Shown here piece by piece: positions 62,124 to 64,000 of a DNA stretch of 64,000 bases (positions within the stretch are counted from its first letter, which is position 1; each line of letters opens with the position of its first letter). A model generated the notes under the pieces. That model did not search any database. It was not told where the DNA came from and saw only the letters and a program-made list of their open reading frames with translations. The stretch comes from Mesorhizobium sp. M1E.F.Ca.ET.045.02.1.1. Its GTDB lineage: Bacteria > Pseudomonadota > Alphaproteobacteria > Rhizobiales > Rhizobiaceae. The DNA lies in assembly GCF_003952485.1 (NCBI RefSeq), contig NZ_CP034447.1:6028501-6092500 (forward strand). Direction: 5' to 3'. The position numbers were made by a program, and so were the translations under genes.

Positions 62124-62313
62124 CCACCCCCACTGGCCTGCCGGCCATCTCCCCCGCAAAGGGGGAGATTGGATGTCGCGGCCGCTTTCGCCAATTGGCG
62201 CAGCAGACAGTAAGAAGGGCCGGCGCGGGAGCTGCTGATCTCCCTCCTTGCGGGGGAGATGGCCGGTCCACCCTCCGCAGCTGCTGCGGAGGACGGGCAG
62301 GCCAGAGGGGGGT
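62124..62313. repeat. Type B palindromic mosaic repeat with a nested palindrome
   Basis: Left arm 62124-62168 and right arm about 62236-62313, inverted. The right arm is interrupted after GGCCGG by ~31 bp (62267-62297) holding a 10 bp perfect inverted repeat CCTCCGCAGC-T-GCTGCGGAGG (62272-62292), absent from the other copies. Confidence 0.8.
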
Positions 62314-62562
62314 ACTGTCCCGCCAGCGCTCCAGGAATTTTGTGTGCGCTTGCAAAACAAGACCCGCCGGGCGGCGGGTCGTTGGCGCAAATCAGCACCA
62401 TGGATAAAATCATAGCATTGCTGCCCTCACCGGGCAACGGCTTTTAGGTAAATATTCCTATTTTCTTTGAGAGCCTCTCCATGGCGCCGCACCACCGCAA
62501 ACGCCCGGCCGTCGAAAAACGGCCTGACCGGGACAGGTCGCCGCAGGCGGGCATTTTTGTTT

Positions 62563-62587
62563 GGAACCATGGGCGGTCCGAATGGTT
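62563..62587 (+). promoter_or_regulatory. EcfG-like promoter upstream of secreted protein gene
   Basis: GGAAC at 62563-62567 and GGTT at 62584-62587 with a 16 bp spacer, one mismatch from GGAAC-N16/17-CGTT. The start codon is 48 bp further on. Confidence 0.45.
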
Positions 62588-62634
62588 GCGCCCCTAGTCG
62601 CGACGCGACGACCTTCGCCAAGAAAGGAGAAATC

Positions 62635-62961
62635 ATGTTTAGAACCATCCTTGCGGCCTCGGCGCTCACGATCGGTCTTGCCACGGCGGCGATGGCGCAG
62701 AGTGCCGGCCATATGGGCTCGGGCAACGCAAACGATACGACCGGCATCGGCAGCGGCCAGACGGTTATTCCCAATCCCGACAACAACATCGACACGGGCA
62801 CGACCGGCAGCATTTATGGCGGCCCGGCCTATGACGACGGCATGAATTCGAACGCCGACCGCAACTGCGCGCCTGGTCCGCAGGGCGCTCAGCCGGATGC
62901 CAGCAACCTGTCGTCCGGAACCACCGCGCCCACCGTCAACGACAACCACTGCGGCAAGTAG
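62635..62961 (+). CDS. Small secreted Gly/Asn/Asp-rich protein
   Basis: A 108-residue protein with a signal peptide (ILAASALTIGLATAAMAQ). The mature part is low-complexity and hydrophilic (SGNANDTTGIGSGQTVIPNPDNN, TGTTGSIYGGPAYDDGMN) with two cysteines near the C-terminus (NCAPGPQ, HCGK). It is probably a periplasmic stress protein; no family is recognised. AAAGGAGA precedes the ATG. An EcfG-like promoter lies upstream and a strong terminator follows. Confidence 0.72.
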   Translation: MFRTILAASALTIGLATAAMAQSAGHMGSGNANDTTGIGSGQTVIPNPDNNIDTGTTGSIYGGPAYDDGMNSNADRNCAPGPQGAQPDASNLSSGTTAPTVNDNHCGK

Positions 62962-62982
62962 CCTTTGAATTTCGTTGCACTG

Positions 62983-63018
62983 AGGGCCGTGGAGTTCGCT
63001 CCGCGGCCCTTGCCTTTG
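62983..63018 (+). terminator. Terminator between the two stress-type genes
   Basis: AGGGCCGTGGAG (62983-62994) pairs with CTCCGCGGCCCT (62999-63010) with one mismatch and a TTCG loop, followed by TTGCCTTT. Confidence 0.75.
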
Positions 63019-63039
63019 GCGGTCGCGGTCAGCTCGCTG

Positions 63040-63064
63040 GGAACCAGGAGACGCCCCGGCCGTT
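63040..63064 (+). promoter_or_regulatory. EcfG-type general stress promoter of the DUF883 gene
   Basis: GGAAC at 63040-63044 and CGTT at 63061-63064 with a 16 bp spacer, a perfect match to the alphaproteobacterial EcfG consensus. The start codon is 22 bp downstream of the -10. Confidence 0.7.
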
Positions 63065-63086
63065 GGATGAAAAAAGGGAGAAAACA

Positions 63087-63530
63087 ATGGCGGACAACGA
63101 CACAAGCACTCAGACAAGCGGCAACGGCAAGGGCACGGTGAGCACCCCGCGCAACAGAGGCGCGTCGCGCAGCGCGCGGTCCTCGGGTGCTTCCGAGGCG
63201 GCGATGAAGAAGCAGATCGCGGAGCTGAAGCGCGAGGTGAGCCGGCTCAACCGGATGCTCTCCGACCAGGCCGAGGAGACGGCTCACGGGTGGTATCAAA
63301 GCGCAGCCGACCGCGCCTCGAACCTCTACAGCAGCGCCACCGGCCGCGCCTCGCGCACGGCCAGGCAATTGCGCAGCCAGGCGCATAGCGTTTCCGAAAC
63401 GGTGCAGCAGAATCCCGGCACGATTTCCACCGCGGTCGCGATCGGCGGACTGTTCGGCGTGCTGATCGGGCTCGCCATCGCCAGAAATTCGCAGCCGGAG
63501 CCCGACTGGTTCCACCGCTGGCATCGCTAA
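63087..63530 (+). CDS. DUF883/ElaB-like membrane-anchored stress protein
   Basis: A 147-residue protein. The N-terminal ~45 residues are Ser/Thr/Arg-rich and disordered; a helix follows (AAMKKQIAELKREVSRLNRMLSDQAEE), then ASNLYSSATGRASRTARQLRSQAHSVSETVQQNP and a C-terminal membrane anchor (ISTAVAIGGLFGVLIGLAIARN). This is the ElaB/YgaM/YqjD layout; relatives tether ribosomes or protect membranes in stationary phase. GGGAG lies 7 bp before the ATG. It has a perfect EcfG-type promoter. Confidence 0.85.
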   Translation: MADNDTSTQTSGNGKGTVSTPRNRGASRSARSSGASEAAMKKQIAELKREVSRLNRMLSDQAEETAHGWYQSAADRASNLYSSATGRASRTARQLRSQAHSVSETVQQNPGTISTAVAIGGLFGVLIGLAIARNSQPEPDWFHRWHR

Positions 63531-63533
63531 AGC

Positions 63534-63614
63534 GCGAGGCGGCCTTGCCGCCTCGTCGCTGCCTCATCAACCTTGGCAGGAAAGGCCAAGCGCGAAACGG
63601 TCTTGCCGTCTCGT
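63534..63614 (+). repeat. Tandem pair of related hairpins, 58 bp apart
   Basis: GAGGCGG-N5-CCGCCTC (63536-63554) and GAAACGG-N5-CCGTCTC (63594-63612) sit in nearly identical flanks (AAGCGCGA before and GTCGCTGC after). The second stem has compensated or mismatched changes. They may act as a double terminator for the DUF883 gene. Confidence 0.6.
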
Positions 63615-63752
63615 CGCTGCTCGTAGACAGGAAGGCAGCGCCGCGAGCCCGGGCTTACTTCCTCGGGCAGTCCTGCCCCGTCTGGCTTGTAATGACTGGT
63701 CATCAGCCGGACCTTATGGAATCATCCCGCATTGGAATCGCGGAGAGCGGGC

Positions 63753-64000
63753 ATGGACAAACCTGCCATGGCATCCGTCTTTCGGATGCGGCATGTGCCA
63801 GCAAGCATTTCGGGCGTTCGCAGCCTGGGCCGGGGCCAGGCCGATCCGATCTTCCACTCGAGGCCGCTCGGCGAAGCCATCCGCTTCATCGCCGAGGCCG
63901 ACGGCCAGTATGATCTGAGCGCCGTCGCCATCTCCTACGGCGACCGCTCGACGCCGCCGCTTGGCAGCCGTGAGGCCAAGCAGCTCTGGACCGAATATGG
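63753..64000 (+). CDS. Unrecognised protein (3' end outside window)
   Basis: Open from ATG 63753 to the right edge (82 codons visible) with GGAGAG 5 bp upstream. It reads MDKPAMASVFRMRHVPASIS, later RPLGEAIRFIAEADGQYDLS and AISYGDRSTPPLGSREAKQL. The visible part has a helical start of 'GEAIRFIxEADGxYDLSAVxI', which alone names no family. The codon pattern supports a real gene. Confidence 0.6.
   Translation, partial: MDKPAMASVFRMRHVPASISGVRSLGRGQADPIFHSRPLGEAIRFIAEADGQYDLSAVAISYGDRSTPPLGSREAKQLWTEY

Overview
The window looks like a chromosomal segment of a rhizobial alphaproteobacterium, most likely Mesorhizobium or a close relative. This is inferred from high-GC codon use, a complete aapJQMP amino-acid ABC operon, a ppk1-ppx pair, BetI/ChoX-type choline genes, and several families of intergenic palindromic mosaic repeats of the kind common in rhizobia. 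No rRNA, tRNA, CRISPR array or transposase was seen.

Layout. 0-5 kb: small enzymes (GFA protein, AraC regulator, LysE exporter, YkgJ, YciI, SDR, GST). 5-9 kb: a CsbD stress protein behind an EcfG-type promoter, a Tat-exported phosphoesterase, and a TetR-NIPSNAP pair with tandem operators. 9-16 kb: cupredoxin, an alpha/beta hydrolase-choX operon divergent from betI, LysR/cupin pair, fumC. 16-23 kb: two DoxX paralogues, ppx and ppk1, a zinc-finger protein, a flavin monooxygenase, a TIGR02117 protein. 23-30 kb: aapJQMP and metC. 29.4-32.7 kb: an ECF sigma factor flanked by an HPP-CBS membrane protein and a DUF4142-cupredoxin operon; all three units carry the same promoter motif with identical spacing. 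32.8-37.6 kb: TetR, three subunits of a xanthine-dehydrogenase-family molybdoenzyme and a MoaD-like protein.

37.6-42.0 kb is an AT-richer island with codon use unlike its neighbours. It holds three unfamiliar genes: a protein with ADP-ribosyltransferase-like motifs, a DUF4365-type PD-(D/E)xK nuclease fusion, and a divergent protein ending in a HEPN-type RNase motif. It is the best candidate here for an undescribed defence or toxin system.

42-49 kb returns to core content (DOPA dioxygenase, secreted DUF1134-like protein, SbmA/BacA-like ABC exporter, LysE, HemG-like flavodoxin, lipoprotein aminopeptidase). 49-54 kb is a LacI-controlled sugar ABC operon, followed by an ArsB/NhaD-type anion transporter and small proteins (GFA, PAS, MsrA). 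59.7-62.1 kb is a compact phage-derived lysis cassette (holin-like, spanin-like, truncated GH108 endolysin, truncated terminase-small-subunit-like gene) whose first gene is frameshifted at a GGCGC pentanucleotide repeat. The window ends with two general-stress-type genes behind EcfG-like promoters and a partial gene.

Coordinates of starts were chosen from visible ribosome-binding sites and family length; functions are read from recognisable motifs and remain unverified by database search.
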